Positions 53,788 through 62,318 of a DNA stretch of 64,000 nt are shown in pieces. The stretch is from Microvirga antarctica (GTDB taxonomy: Bacteria > Pseudomonadota > Alphaproteobacteria > Rhizobiales > Beijerinckiaceae), in the NCBI RefSeq assembly GCF_017921815.1, contig NZ_JAGEMM010000004.1, positions 124,001-188,000 on the forward strand, written 5' to 3'. The translations under genes and the position numbers were made by a program. Position 1 is the stretch's first letter; every line of letters starts with the position of its first letter. A model generated the notes under the pieces. The model saw only the letters and a list, made by a program, of their open reading frames with translations. It was not told where the DNA came from and ran no database searches.

Positions 53788-55014
53788 GTGACGAGTGCAC
53801 TCGCCGGATTGCGCGTCCTGGATATGTCCGGACCGCTTGGCAATTACTGCGGCAAACTCTTCGGCGACCTTGGCGCCGATGTGATTCTCATTGAACCGCC
53901 CGGTGGAACCCAGCTTCGCTCTGAACCTCCGTTCATTCACGACAGGGCCGACATCGAAAGTAGTCTGGCCTTTGCGTATGCCAACACCAGCAAGCGCAGC
54001 TTGACTCTCGATCTGGAAGATCAGGGCGACCGCGCGACCTTTCTGCGGCTTGCAACAACCGCGGACCTTGTCATCGAGACGTTCAGCCCGGGGACACTCG
54101 GCAGTCTCGGTCTAGACTACACAGCGCTGATGTCGACAAACAAGAGACTCGTGCTGACGAGCATCACGCCTTTTGGCCAGACCGGTCCCTATGCCCAGTA
54201 TCAGGCGGACGATCTCGTTGGACTGGCAATGGGCGGGCTGCTGTATCTGGGCGGTTATCCTGACACGCCGCCTATTACGACCTATGGAAACCAGGCCTAT
54301 GCCGCGGCCAACCTGTGCGGGGCCGTCGCGTCGATGATCGCCGTGCTTGCCGCCGAACAAACCGGAACGGGCGAGCATGTGGATGTCTCCATGCAGGAGG
54401 CAGTCGTGATGGCCCTCGAGACCGCCGCGCAGTTCTACGATCTCGAAGGTGCGATCAAGAAGCGCTGGGGCGGCAAACAGCGTCATGCTGGGACGGGCGT
54501 GTTTCCGTGCAAGGACGGGTACATCTATTTCATGGCCGGTGGCGTCGGCGGAAACCGGTTCTGGCGACTGAGCTGCGATTGGTTCGAAGAGGAGGGCGTG
54601 CCGGGATCCGCGCAGTTCCGTGATGAGCGTTGGTTCACGCACGAGTTCCTCAGCACCGATGAGGCCAAGACGATCTTCCACGATGTGTTCGTGCCCTATG
54701 CGGCCAACTTCACCATGGAAGAGCTTTATCGAAAGGGTCAGGACAAGCATGTCCCCATTGCGCCGGTCAGTACGCCAGCCGACCTGCTCAAGAATCCGCA
54801 GTTGCAGCACAGAGAATTCTTCGTCGAGATGAAGCACTTTCTCCTTCCGGAATCGTTTCTTGCCCCCGGTGCTCCTTACGCGTTGAGCCGGACTCCTTGG
54901 CGGATGTCCCGTCCCGCGCCGCGCCTTGGGGAACACAATGCGGAGATCCTCGAGGAACTCGGTATGGCGTCGCAGCCCCGCCCGACGCGTCGTGCCGTGG
55001 GAGCGACCCGATGA
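53788..55014 (+). CDS. CaiB/BaiF family CoA-transferase subunit, copy 1 (catalytic Asp absent)
   Basis: A 408-residue class III CoA-transferase-fold protein: GLRVLDMSGPLGNYCGKLFGDLGADVILIEPPGG at the start and GEHVDVSMQEA in the body. In the segment where family members carry the catalytic Asp (residues about 161-190, PPITTYGNQAYAAANLCG) there is no Asp. The GTG at 53788 was chosen because GAGGAG precedes it; the ATG at 53695 is less likely. It is coupled (ATGA) to a second copy that has the Asp, suggesting a heterodimer. Confidence 0.86.
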   Translation: MTSALAGLRVLDMSGPLGNYCGKLFGDLGADVILIEPPGGTQLRSEPPFIHDRADIESSLAFAYANTSKRSLTLDLEDQGDRATFLRLATTADLVIETFSPGTLGSLGLDYTALMSTNKRLVLTSITPFGQTGPYAQYQADDLVGLAMGGLLYLGGYPDTPPITTYGNQAYAAANLCGAVASMIAVLAAEQTGTGEHVDVSMQEAVVMALETAAQFYDLEGAIKKRWGGKQRHAGTGVFPCKDGYIYFMAGGVGGNRFWRLSCDWFEEEGVPGSAQFRDERWFTHEFLSTDEAKTIFHDVFVPYAANFTMEELYRKGQDKHVPIAPVSTPADLLKNPQLQHREFFVEMKHFLLPESFLAPGAPYALSRTPWRMSRPAPRLGEHNAEILEELGMASQPRPTRRAVGATR

Positions 55015-56234
55015 CGAAGCGTGGACCACTTGCGGGCATTCGCGTCACCGACTTCACCTGGATCGGCGCGGGTTCCTTTGCCACCAAGATGCTCGCGGAT
55101 GCAGGTGCCGAGGTCATCAAGATCGAAAGCGCCGAGCGGCTCGACAGCTTGCGGGTTGCTCCCCCATTTAAGGACAGGATCAAGGGCGTCAACCGCAGCG
55201 GCTATTTCTCAGACCGCAACACCAGCAAGCGGAGCTTCGCGCTCAATCTGAAGGACGCGCGGGCCCGCGAAATCGTCCTTCGACTGGCTAAGGAGAGTGA
55301 CGTCGTTGCGAATAATTTCACGCCGGGTGTGATGGAACGCCTCGGACTTGACTACGACAGCATTCGGGCGATCAAGCCTGACATCATCTACCTGTCGATG
55401 TCGATGCAAGGCTCGTCAGGCCCCCATAGCCGCTATCTTGGGTACGGTCTCACAATCGGTGCGCTTTCAGGTTTGCATCATCTGTCTGGTTTGCCGGAGC
55501 GCCTGCCAGCCGGAACAGGCACCAACTATCCGGATCATCTGCCCAATCCCTGCCACGGCGTGTTTGCGCTGCTGGCGGCGCTCAGGCACCGGAGGCGCAC
55601 GGGCGAGGGACAGCACATCGACATCGCTCAGACCGAGCCGACGATCGCTCTGCTGGCGCCGTCGGTCCTCGAATACACGGTCAACGGCCGAGTCGTGAAT
55701 CGGACCGGCAACGACCACCCATCCTTTGCACCCCATGGTGTCTATCCCTGCGCAGGGACAGATCGCTGGCTGGCAATCGTCGTCACGACCGACCGGCAAT
55801 GGCAGGCTCTGGTCGAGGTGCTCGACGCGCCGGCCTGGACCGCGGACGAGCGGTGGAACACCGCGTCCTCACGCCACGCCAATCGGCGCGAGCTCGACAT
55901 CAGTCTCGGCGAGGCGACGCGCCAGTGGTCAGGTGAGGAACTGATGAACCGCTTGCAGGTAGCCGGTGTCGCCGCAGGCCTTGTGCAGGATGCGGCGGAT
56001 CTCATTGATCGGGATCCGCAGCTGGCGCATCGCGGACATTGGGTCAGGCTCGACCACGCGGAGATGGGCGTGTCGCTCTACAACGCGCCGCCCTATCGGT
56101 TCTCGTCGTCCCGTGTCGAACTGGCCTCGGCGGCCCCGCTGTTGGGGGAGCACACGCTGGAGATCCTGGAGGAGGTCCTCGCTATCGGCAGGGTAGAGGG
56201 ACAGCGGTTGATCGACGAAGGGGTTCTGGTGTGA
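55011..56234 (+). CDS. CaiB/BaiF family CoA-transferase subunit, copy 2 (catalytic)
   Basis: A 407-residue class III CoA-transferase. The N-terminus reads GIRVTDFTWIGAGSFATKMLADAGAEVIKIE. The catalytic Asp is D175 (GTNYPDHLPNPCHG), and GEGQHIDIAQTE follows. It overlaps copy 1 by four bases and the next gene by one. Pairs of this type, such as those acting on benzylsuccinate or malate, use one catalytic and one non-catalytic subunit and take CoA from succinyl-CoA. The acceptor acid here is unknown. Confidence 0.88.
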   Translation: MTKRGPLAGIRVTDFTWIGAGSFATKMLADAGAEVIKIESAERLDSLRVAPPFKDRIKGVNRSGYFSDRNTSKRSFALNLKDARAREIVLRLAKESDVVANNFTPGVMERLGLDYDSIRAIKPDIIYLSMSMQGSSGPHSRYLGYGLTIGALSGLHHLSGLPERLPAGTGTNYPDHLPNPCHGVFALLAALRHRRRTGEGQHIDIAQTEPTIALLAPSVLEYTVNGRVVNRTGNDHPSFAPHGVYPCAGTDRWLAIVVTTDRQWQALVEVLDAPAWTADERWNTASSRHANRRELDISLGEATRQWSGEELMNRLQVAGVAAGLVQDAADLIDRDPQLAHRGHWVRLDHAEMGVSLYNAPPYRFSSSRVELASAAPLLGEHTLEILEEVLAIGRVEGQRLIDEGVLV

Positions 56235-57658
56235 TGGAAAACCCGATCGTCGACGCATCCATGGCCGCGCACGGCGTCACGGAACGTCTGGCTGCCTTCG
56301 TGGTCGATCTCCCGACCGCGTCAATCCCCGAGATCGCTTATGAGAAGGCGCAGAAGAGCCTGTTCGACACGGCTGCCTGTATCGTTGCCGGGGCCGTCAG
56401 CGAAGAGGCGGAGGCCTTGCTGGAATTTGCGAAGTCGCGGGGGCTGGGGAACGCGCCAATCATCGGGACCGGGATGACGGCAGACCCGGCAACGGCAGCC
56501 CTCCTCAATGGCACGTTCGGTCACGCCCTCGACTATGACGATGTCCTGTCGATCATGCCTGCTCACCCAAGCACGGTCATCCTGCCGGCGCTCCTGGCCG
56601 TCGCGCCGCAGGGTACGCCGGGCGGGAAACTGATCGAGGCCTATATCGTCGGGCTCGAGGTCGGGGCAAAGCTCGGGGTTGCAATCGGGAACGGCCATTA
56701 TCGGCGCGGCTGGCATGCAACGGGCACCTTGGCGGTATTTTCAGGCGTCGCGGCTCTCGCTCGCCTGCTTCATCTCGACCGCAAGCAGGTGCGCAACGCC
56801 TTTGGCGTGGCGGCATCGACAAGCAGCGGCCTGCAATGCAACTTCGGTACGATGACCAAACCGTTCCACGCCGGATGGGCCGCTCACAACGCGGTCACCG
56901 CCGTGCTGCTGGCGCGTGCGGGACTGACGGCGAACCAGGACGTCTTCGAGGCGGAATCCGGCTTCTTCAGCACCTACGGCACTGAGCGATCGGACCTGTC
57001 GAAAGCGATCGACCGGCTCGGGGACCCGTTTGCCATTCAAACGCCGGGGCTCGCCCTGAAGAAATATCCCTGCTGCTACGCGCTTCACAGGCCGATCGAC
57101 GCGCTTTTGAAGCTGCGCACCCGGCTGGATATCTCCCCCGAGACCGTCGAACGCGTGACATGCAGAGTGGCGCCCGGCGCCCTCCGGCCATTGATTCACA
57201 GTCGTCCGAAGACCGGGCTCGAAGCCAAGTTCAGCCTCGAATACACCCTCGCGCTCGGCGTTCTGGATGGGCGTTTCGATCTCGTTGCCTACAGCGATGC
57301 CGGTGTCGCCCGCCCCGCAGTGCAGGCCCTGCTGCCGAGAATGGTCAAAACCGAAGATCCGCAGTGCTTCGGGACGGATTCGGAGGCGTCTCAGCGCAGC
57401 GCCGGAACCGTCGGCTTCGTGGAGGTTACGGTCGAGCTCCGAGACGGCACGGGCGAAACCGTCCGCGTGGACCGGCCGGTTGGCTCCCCTCAGCATGAAC
57501 TCTCCTGGCAGGACCTGATGGAAAAATTTGACGATTGCGCGCGCGAAGCCGGCCTGTCCGCCGGGGAAGGAGAGGCGGCGCGAGGTCACTGGCGCGGTCT
57601 TCGCGAACTCCCTGACGTTCACGTGGCCGTGCAAGCCTTGAGAGGGAGACACTCGTGA
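56234..57658 (+). CDS. MmgE/PrpD family protein, copy 3
   Basis: A 474-residue MmgE/PrpD protein. Its helical domain holds HALDYDDVLSIMPAHPSTVILPA and GTMTKPFHAGWAAHNAV, and the C-terminal domain contains EAKFSLEYTLALGVLDG. The ATG shares its A with the stop of the CoA-transferase gene. It resembles copy 2 more than copy 1 by motif. Copies 2 and 3 could form sequential steps or one hetero-oligomer. Confidence 0.84.
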   Translation: MENPIVDASMAAHGVTERLAAFVVDLPTASIPEIAYEKAQKSLFDTAACIVAGAVSEEAEALLEFAKSRGLGNAPIIGTGMTADPATAALLNGTFGHALDYDDVLSIMPAHPSTVILPALLAVAPQGTPGGKLIEAYIVGLEVGAKLGVAIGNGHYRRGWHATGTLAVFSGVAALARLLHLDRKQVRNAFGVAASTSSGLQCNFGTMTKPFHAGWAAHNAVTAVLLARAGLTANQDVFEAESGFFSTYGTERSDLSKAIDRLGDPFAIQTPGLALKKYPCCYALHRPIDALLKLRTRLDISPETVERVTCRVAPGALRPLIHSRPKTGLEAKFSLEYTLALGVLDGRFDLVAYSDAGVARPAVQALLPRMVKTEDPQCFGTDSEASQRSAGTVGFVEVTVELRDGTGETVRVDRPVGSPQHELSWQDLMEKFDDCAREAGLSAGEGEAARGHWRGLRELPDVHVAVQALRGRHS

Positions 57659-58434
57659 CAGTCGACGTGCGCAAGACAGGGCATATCCAGATCATCACGT
57701 TGGATCGGCCGGACCAGCTCAATGCCATCGATCCCGACACGCGCCGGGCGTTGGCGGAGGCATGGCAGCAGTTCCGCAGCGACGACGATGCCTGGGTGGC
57801 GATTCTCACAGGGCGTGGGGAAAAGGCCTTCTGCGTCGGCGCGGACCTCAAGAAGACGATGCCCCCCGAGGGCAGCTTCGCGGCAACTCATTTCAGCTCT
57901 GCGGGCGGCGATGAATTATGGCGTCCCATGCGCAACCTGTGGAAGCCAGTCATCGCAGCGATCAACGGCTTCGCATTCGGTGGAGGGCTTGAACTGGCGC
58001 TCGCCTGCGACCTTCGAATCGCGTCGACGAATGCGGTGTTCTCGCAGTCTGAGGTGCGGGTCGGTTCGATGGTCGGGGCCGGCGGCGCTATCCGGCTGAT
58101 GAAGGCCGTCCCGGAAGCCGTCGCCATGAAGATGCTGCTCACCGGAACCCGGATCGGCGCCGAAGAGGCGCATCGCGTCGGTCTGATTAGCGATCTGTTT
58201 AAGCCCGCCGACCTCATGGCGAGAGCCGAGGAAATGGCCGAGGAGATTTGCCGGAACGCGCCCCTCTCCGTACGCGCGACCAAGATGGCTGCCGTCCTCG
58301 GCCAGGCCATCCCGCAAGATCAGGCGCTGGAGGTCGAGAGATTGCTGTGGGGCCTGCTCCGAAACACGGATGATCGGATCGAGGGCCGAGTCGCCTTCGC
58401 TGAAAAGCGGCAACCGCAATGGCGCAGCCGATGA
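57655..58434 (+). CDS. Enoyl-CoA hydratase/isomerase family protein
   Basis: A 259-residue crotonase-fold protein. The oxyanion-hole segments are EKAFCVGADLK and GFAFGGGLELALACDLRIAS; VRVGSMVGAGGAIRLM follows. Translation starts at a GTG overlapping the PrpD stop. It likely hydrates or hydrolyses an acyl-CoA made by the CoA-transferases and the acyl-CoA dehydrogenase. The exact reaction (hydratase, isomerase or hydrolase) is open. Confidence 0.86.
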   Translation: MTVDVRKTGHIQIITLDRPDQLNAIDPDTRRALAEAWQQFRSDDDAWVAILTGRGEKAFCVGADLKKTMPPEGSFAATHFSSAGGDELWRPMRNLWKPVIAAINGFAFGGGLELALACDLRIASTNAVFSQSEVRVGSMVGAGGAIRLMKAVPEAVAMKMLLTGTRIGAEEAHRVGLISDLFKPADLMARAEEMAEEICRNAPLSVRATKMAAVLGQAIPQDQALEVERLLWGLLRNTDDRIEGRVAFAEKRQPQWRSR

Positions 58435-59585
58435 AAAACCAGGACGACGGCGACCAGGAGCGGATCCCCTGCGTGATCATGCGGGGCGGAACCAGCAAGG
58501 GCATATTCTTCGACGAAGGCGACCTACCCTCCGATCCCCGAAGTCGCGAGCGGTTGATCCTGTCGATCATGGGCAGTCCCGATCCGAGGCAGATCGACGG
58601 TCTCGGCGGGGCGGATCCATTGACGAGCAAGATTTGCATTATCGGTCCGGGAGCAGCCTTCGACGCCGACTGCACGTACACATTCGGTCAAGTCGGCATT
58701 GACGAGCCCTACGTGGCGCTCGCGGGTAATTGCGGCAACCTGTCTGCCGCCGTCGGGGTCTATGCGGTGGAGCAAGGTCTTGCCCCGGCGATCGAGCCGG
58801 AGACCGTGGTTCGCATCTACAATACCAATGCGCGGCAAATTCTCATCGCCAGGGTTCCTGTTCGCGACGGTCGTCCGATGGTGACCGGCGACTATGTCAT
58901 CGCCGGGGTGCCCGGAAGCGGCGCCGAGATCCGAATGGACTATTCCAGAACCTCGGGCGCTACGACCGGATCCGTCCTGCCGACAGGCCGCTCTAGGGAT
59001 CGCATCCATGTTGCGGAACTCGGCCGCGACGTCGAAATCTCGATCGTCGATGTGGCAAAGGCCACGTGCTTCTTCAATGCCCGGGACGTCGGCCTCACGG
59101 GAACCGAAGGGCCCGATGCGTTCACGGCGGAAATCCTCGCTCGCTTCTGGGCCATCCGGAACGCGGCGGCGCGCTACATCGGCTTGTCGCCGGACTCCCG
59201 CCTCCCGACACCGGTCGCGGTGGCGGAGCCGGCACCTTACGAGAACTACATGACCAAGGAGATCGTGCCTGCGGAGGCGGTCAGCTTTGTCGCCAGGCGG
59301 GTCATCGGTCCGCCACCACGCCTGCATAAGGCGTTCGCGTCGACCGGAGCGGTCTGCACGGCCGTCGCGTCCCGCCTGGAGGGCACGATCGTCCACGCGG
59401 TGTCCAAGCCGCCGGTCGACGACCTTGTCCGCATCGGCCATCCAAGTGGCGTCTTCCCGGTCAAGATTGTCCTCGATGCGGCCGGCACTCTGTTGGAAGC
59501 TTCCTATTCCCGAACCGCACGCCGGATCATGGAAGGCACGGTGCTCGTGCCACGGGAGCGGTTGAGGTCAGACACCGCGCGCTGA
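58419..59585 (+). CDS. PrpF-family isomerase (2-methylaconitate/4-oxalomesaconate isomerase-like)
   Basis: A 388-residue protein of the PrpF fold (diaminopimelate-epimerase-like). PCVIMRGGTSKGIFF at the N-terminus, QIDGLGGADPLTSKICII and LAGNCGNLSAAVGVYAV are family hallmarks. PrpF-type enzymes move a double bond in branched tricarboxylates or itaconate-like acids. The start overlaps the enoyl-CoA hydratase gene by 16 bases; 58431 is a possible alternative. Its presence with PrpD-type genes suggests a branched dicarboxylate or tricarboxylate substrate. Confidence 0.88.
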   Translation: MAQPMKNQDDGDQERIPCVIMRGGTSKGIFFDEGDLPSDPRSRERLILSIMGSPDPRQIDGLGGADPLTSKICIIGPGAAFDADCTYTFGQVGIDEPYVALAGNCGNLSAAVGVYAVEQGLAPAIEPETVVRIYNTNARQILIARVPVRDGRPMVTGDYVIAGVPGSGAEIRMDYSRTSGATTGSVLPTGRSRDRIHVAELGRDVEISIVDVAKATCFFNARDVGLTGTEGPDAFTAEILARFWAIRNAAARYIGLSPDSRLPTPVAVAEPAPYENYMTKEIVPAEAVSFVARRVIGPPPRLHKAFASTGAVCTAVASRLEGTIVHAVSKPPVDDLVRIGHPSGVFPVKIVLDAAGTLLEASYSRTARRIMEGTVLVPRERLRSDTAR

Positions 59586-59603
59586 TTGAAGGAGCAACGT
59601 TTC

Positions 59604-60050
59604 GTGATCAAGTTGTTGCCGAAAACAAAGGATTTCTGGGCCGGCATCACCTTTATGGTGGTGGCGGGACTGGCCATATATTTCAGCTCCGAACTGGCGA
59701 TCGGCACGACGCGCCGAATGGGCCCTCGCTACTTTCCGCTGATCGGCGCGGGCTGCCTGATGGTCCTCGGCGCCATCGTTGCCATCAAAGGGCTGGAAGC
59801 GGGAAGCGAGCCGGTCAAGCGCGGCGCGTTTCGTCCATCGTTCATCCTCCTGTCGGTGCTGCTGTTCGCGCTGCTCCTGCAGCCATTCGGGTTCGTCATC
59901 GCACTGTGCGCGCTGATCTGTGTCTCCGCCCTGGCCGGAGACAGGATCAAACCCGTGGAGCTCGTCTCCCTTTGCATCGTCATGGTTCTGTTCTCGACAG
60001 TGGTGTTCATCTGGGGCCTGGGCCTACCCCTCAAAATCTGGCCGGTCTGA
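59604..60050 (+). CDS. Tripartite tricarboxylate transporter small membrane subunit (TctB family)
   Basis: A 148-residue protein with four hydrophobic helices. DFWAGITFMVVAGLAIYFSS and TRRMGPRYFPLIGAGCL are typical of TctB. The GTG at 59604 was chosen because GGAG lies ten bases upstream. It precedes TctA by one base. Confidence 0.88.
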   Translation: MIKLLPKTKDFWAGITFMVVAGLAIYFSSELAIGTTRRMGPRYFPLIGAGCLMVLGAIVAIKGLEAGSEPVKRGAFRPSFILLSVLLFALLLQPFGFVIALCALICVSALAGDRIKPVELVSLCIVMVLFSTVVFIWGLGLPLKIWPV

Positions 60051-60051
60051 C

Positions 60052-61560
60052 ATGGATCTCCTTGCAAATCTCCTTTTCGGATTCGGCGTTGCCCTGACGG
60101 CCGAAAACCTTCTTTATTGCCTTATCGGAACCGTCCTAGGCACGCTGATCGGCGTCCTTCCCGGGCTGGGCCCAACGGCGACGATCTCCATCCTTCTGCC
60201 GATTACCTTCGGTCTGCCTCCGGCCGCGTCCCTGATCATGCTGTCCGGCATCTACTACGGCGCTCAATACGGTGGATCCACGACATCCATTCTGGTCAAT
60301 CTTCCGGGCGAAGCCTCCTCGGTTGTCACGTGCCTTGACGGATATCAGATGGCCCGCCAGGGTCGGGCAGGTCCCGCCTTGTCGATTGCTGCGTTCGGTT
60401 CTCTTTTCGCGGGGTGTGTGGGCACCCTGTGCCTGGCCGTGCTAGGGCCTCCCCTCGCACGGGCTGCCCTCAGCTTCGGCCCAGCCGAGTATTTTTCCCT
60501 GATGGTGCTGGGCCTTGTGGCCGCTGTGATCCTGGCGAACGGCTCGCTGATCAAAGCACTTGGAATGATTTTTCTCGGTCTCATTCTCGGAACCATCGGA
60601 ACCGACATCAACACCGGTGTTGCCCGGTTCTCCTTCGGGTTTCACGAACTTGGCGACGGGATCGATTTCATTGTCGTGGCAATGGGCGTGTTCGGCTTGG
60701 CCGAGATCATGCGAAACCTGGAGGAGCCGGAGCGTCGCGATATCCTGACACAGCCCATCGGTCGTTTGATGCCAAGCCGTGAGGAAATTCATAAAGCGGT
60801 TCCAGCGGTGCTGCGCGGCACGGCGATCGGGTCGGTGCTCGGCGCTCTGCCGGGCGCGGGGGCGGTCATTTCCTCCTTCGCCGCGTATGCTCTCGAGAAG
60901 AAATTGTCGAAGCACCCGGAGCGCTTCGGGCATGGCGCGGTAGAGGGCGTCGCTGCCCCCGAATCGGCGAACAACGCTTGCGCGCAGACCGCCTTCATTC
61001 CCCTTCTGACTCTTGGCATCCCCGGCGGCGCGGTAACGGCCCTCATGCTCGGAGCCCTGATGATCCAGGGCATTGCCCCTGGCCCGCAAGTGATGACCCG
61101 AAACCCGGATGTGTTCTGGGGCCTCATCGCCAGCATGTGGATCGGAAACGTGTTTCTGGTCATCCTGAACCTGCCCATGATCGGCATCTGGATCCGCTTG
61201 TTGAGCGTGCCGTACCGCTTCCTGTTTCCGGCGATTCTTGTCTTCTGCTGCATCGGTGTCTTCAGCCTCAACAACGCGGCATTCGATATCATTCTGATGG
61301 TGATCTTTGCAGCCTTCGGCTACGGCCTCCTCAAATTTGGTTGCGAGCCGGCACCGATGCTGCTGGGTTTCATTCTCGGTCCGATGATCGAAGAGAACCT
61401 TCGGCGGGCTCTCCTGCTCTCCCGAGGCGACCCGAGCGTCTTTGTGACGAGGCCTCTCAGTCTCGTCATGCTCCTGACCGCCGCCCTTCTGATTGTGTTG
61501 ATCGTGTTCCCGCTTTTCGCGAAACGCCGACGCGAGATTTTCGTCGATGCTGCGGACTGA
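60052..61560 (+). CDS. Tripartite tricarboxylate transporter large permease (TctA family)
   Basis: A 502-residue membrane protein with about twelve helices. GTLIGVLPGLGPTATISILLPITFG is the TctA signature, followed by YYGAQYGGSTTSILVNLPGE and APESANNACAQTAFIPLLTLGIPGG. With TctB and one of the Bug receptors it forms the uptake system of this arm. Sodium or proton symport is known for the family. Confidence 0.93.
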   Translation: MDLLANLLFGFGVALTAENLLYCLIGTVLGTLIGVLPGLGPTATISILLPITFGLPPAASLIMLSGIYYGAQYGGSTTSILVNLPGEASSVVTCLDGYQMARQGRAGPALSIAAFGSLFAGCVGTLCLAVLGPPLARAALSFGPAEYFSLMVLGLVAAVILANGSLIKALGMIFLGLILGTIGTDINTGVARFSFGFHELGDGIDFIVVAMGVFGLAEIMRNLEEPERRDILTQPIGRLMPSREEIHKAVPAVLRGTAIGSVLGALPGAGAVISSFAAYALEKKLSKHPERFGHGAVEGVAAPESANNACAQTAFIPLLTLGIPGGAVTALMLGALMIQGIAPGPQVMTRNPDVFWGLIASMWIGNVFLVILNLPMIGIWIRLLSVPYRFLFPAILVFCCIGVFSLNNAAFDIILMVIFAAFGYGLLKFGCEPAPMLLGFILGPMIEENLRRALLLSRGDPSVFVTRPLSLVMLLTAALLIVLIVFPLFAKRRREIFVDAAD

Positions 61561-61691
61561 GGGAAGGCGGATCCCGGCCATTCGCTCGCGCGGGCCGAGG
61601 AGCGCCCGCGATGAAAAGCAGGCATGCTCGCTGAGAACGAGGAAGCTGGTCGTCAGCTTAGACGTCCCCACTTTGATGATGGATAGGTGCA

Positions 61692-62291
61692 ATGTCACAA
61701 GTGCTCGATAGATCGCAGATCGAAGAGATCTTTCCGGAGATCAGCGAGATCAGGAACGACCGTCTCCGCGACGGAGTCGTCGGAATCTGGCAGGATGTGG
61801 CGGCCGAGATGGCGTGGTCGGAGCTGCGCGCGATTCCGAAGAACAACACAACAGAGAAGCACCGCTCGCTGGTGGGGCACGTTCGCGGCGTTACGCAAAT
61901 GGCGATTGGCATCTGCGAAGTTGCTGAGCGTCTTCACGGACGTTCCTATGATCGGGATCTTCTCGTTGCGGCCTGTCTTCTTCACGATTCCAGCAAGCCC
62001 GTCGAATCCGAACCCGCAGACCATCAGTCTGCGCTGCCGGGCGTTGAATCGGGACGGTCGAGCCCGCTTGGTAAGAACCTTCCTCATGCAGTTTATGCAA
62101 CTCACATGATCTTGAACCGAGGCCTGCCTCTCGCGCTCGCCAACCTCGTTGCGACCCACACGCATTCCGTGAACGTCCGAGGCCGAACATGGGAAGCCGC
62201 GGCGCTCTTTTATGCAGACTTCGCGGATTCGGATGTTGCACGCAGCATGGCGGGCGAGACGATGTATCTCGAGCGCTGGCACCTCGGATAG
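61692..62291 (+). CDS. HD-domain protein (putative phosphohydrolase)
   Basis: A 199-residue protein with HD-domain motifs: His in SLVGHVRGV, HDSSKP (the HD pair) and VATHTHS toward the end. It is short compared with typical phosphodiesterases. It sits between the transporter genes and a D-2-hydroxyacid dehydrogenase gene and may be co-transcribed with both. The substrate is unknown; HD proteins also include non-nucleotide hydrolases and oxygenases. Confidence 0.75.
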   Translation: MSQVLDRSQIEEIFPEISEIRNDRLRDGVVGIWQDVAAEMAWSELRAIPKNNTTEKHRSLVGHVRGVTQMAIGICEVAERLHGRSYDRDLLVAACLLHDSSKPVESEPADHQSALPGVESGRSSPLGKNLPHAVYATHMILNRGLPLALANLVATHTHSVNVRGRTWEAAALFYADFADSDVARSMAGETMYLERWHLG

Positions 62292-62318
62292 TTGAACCAA
62301 CCACTTGGACGAATTCTC

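Noticed and set aside
60442..61698. Open frame of 418 codons antisense to the TctA gene
   Set aside because: The product is highly charged with no family match, while the plus-strand frame has full TctA motifs.
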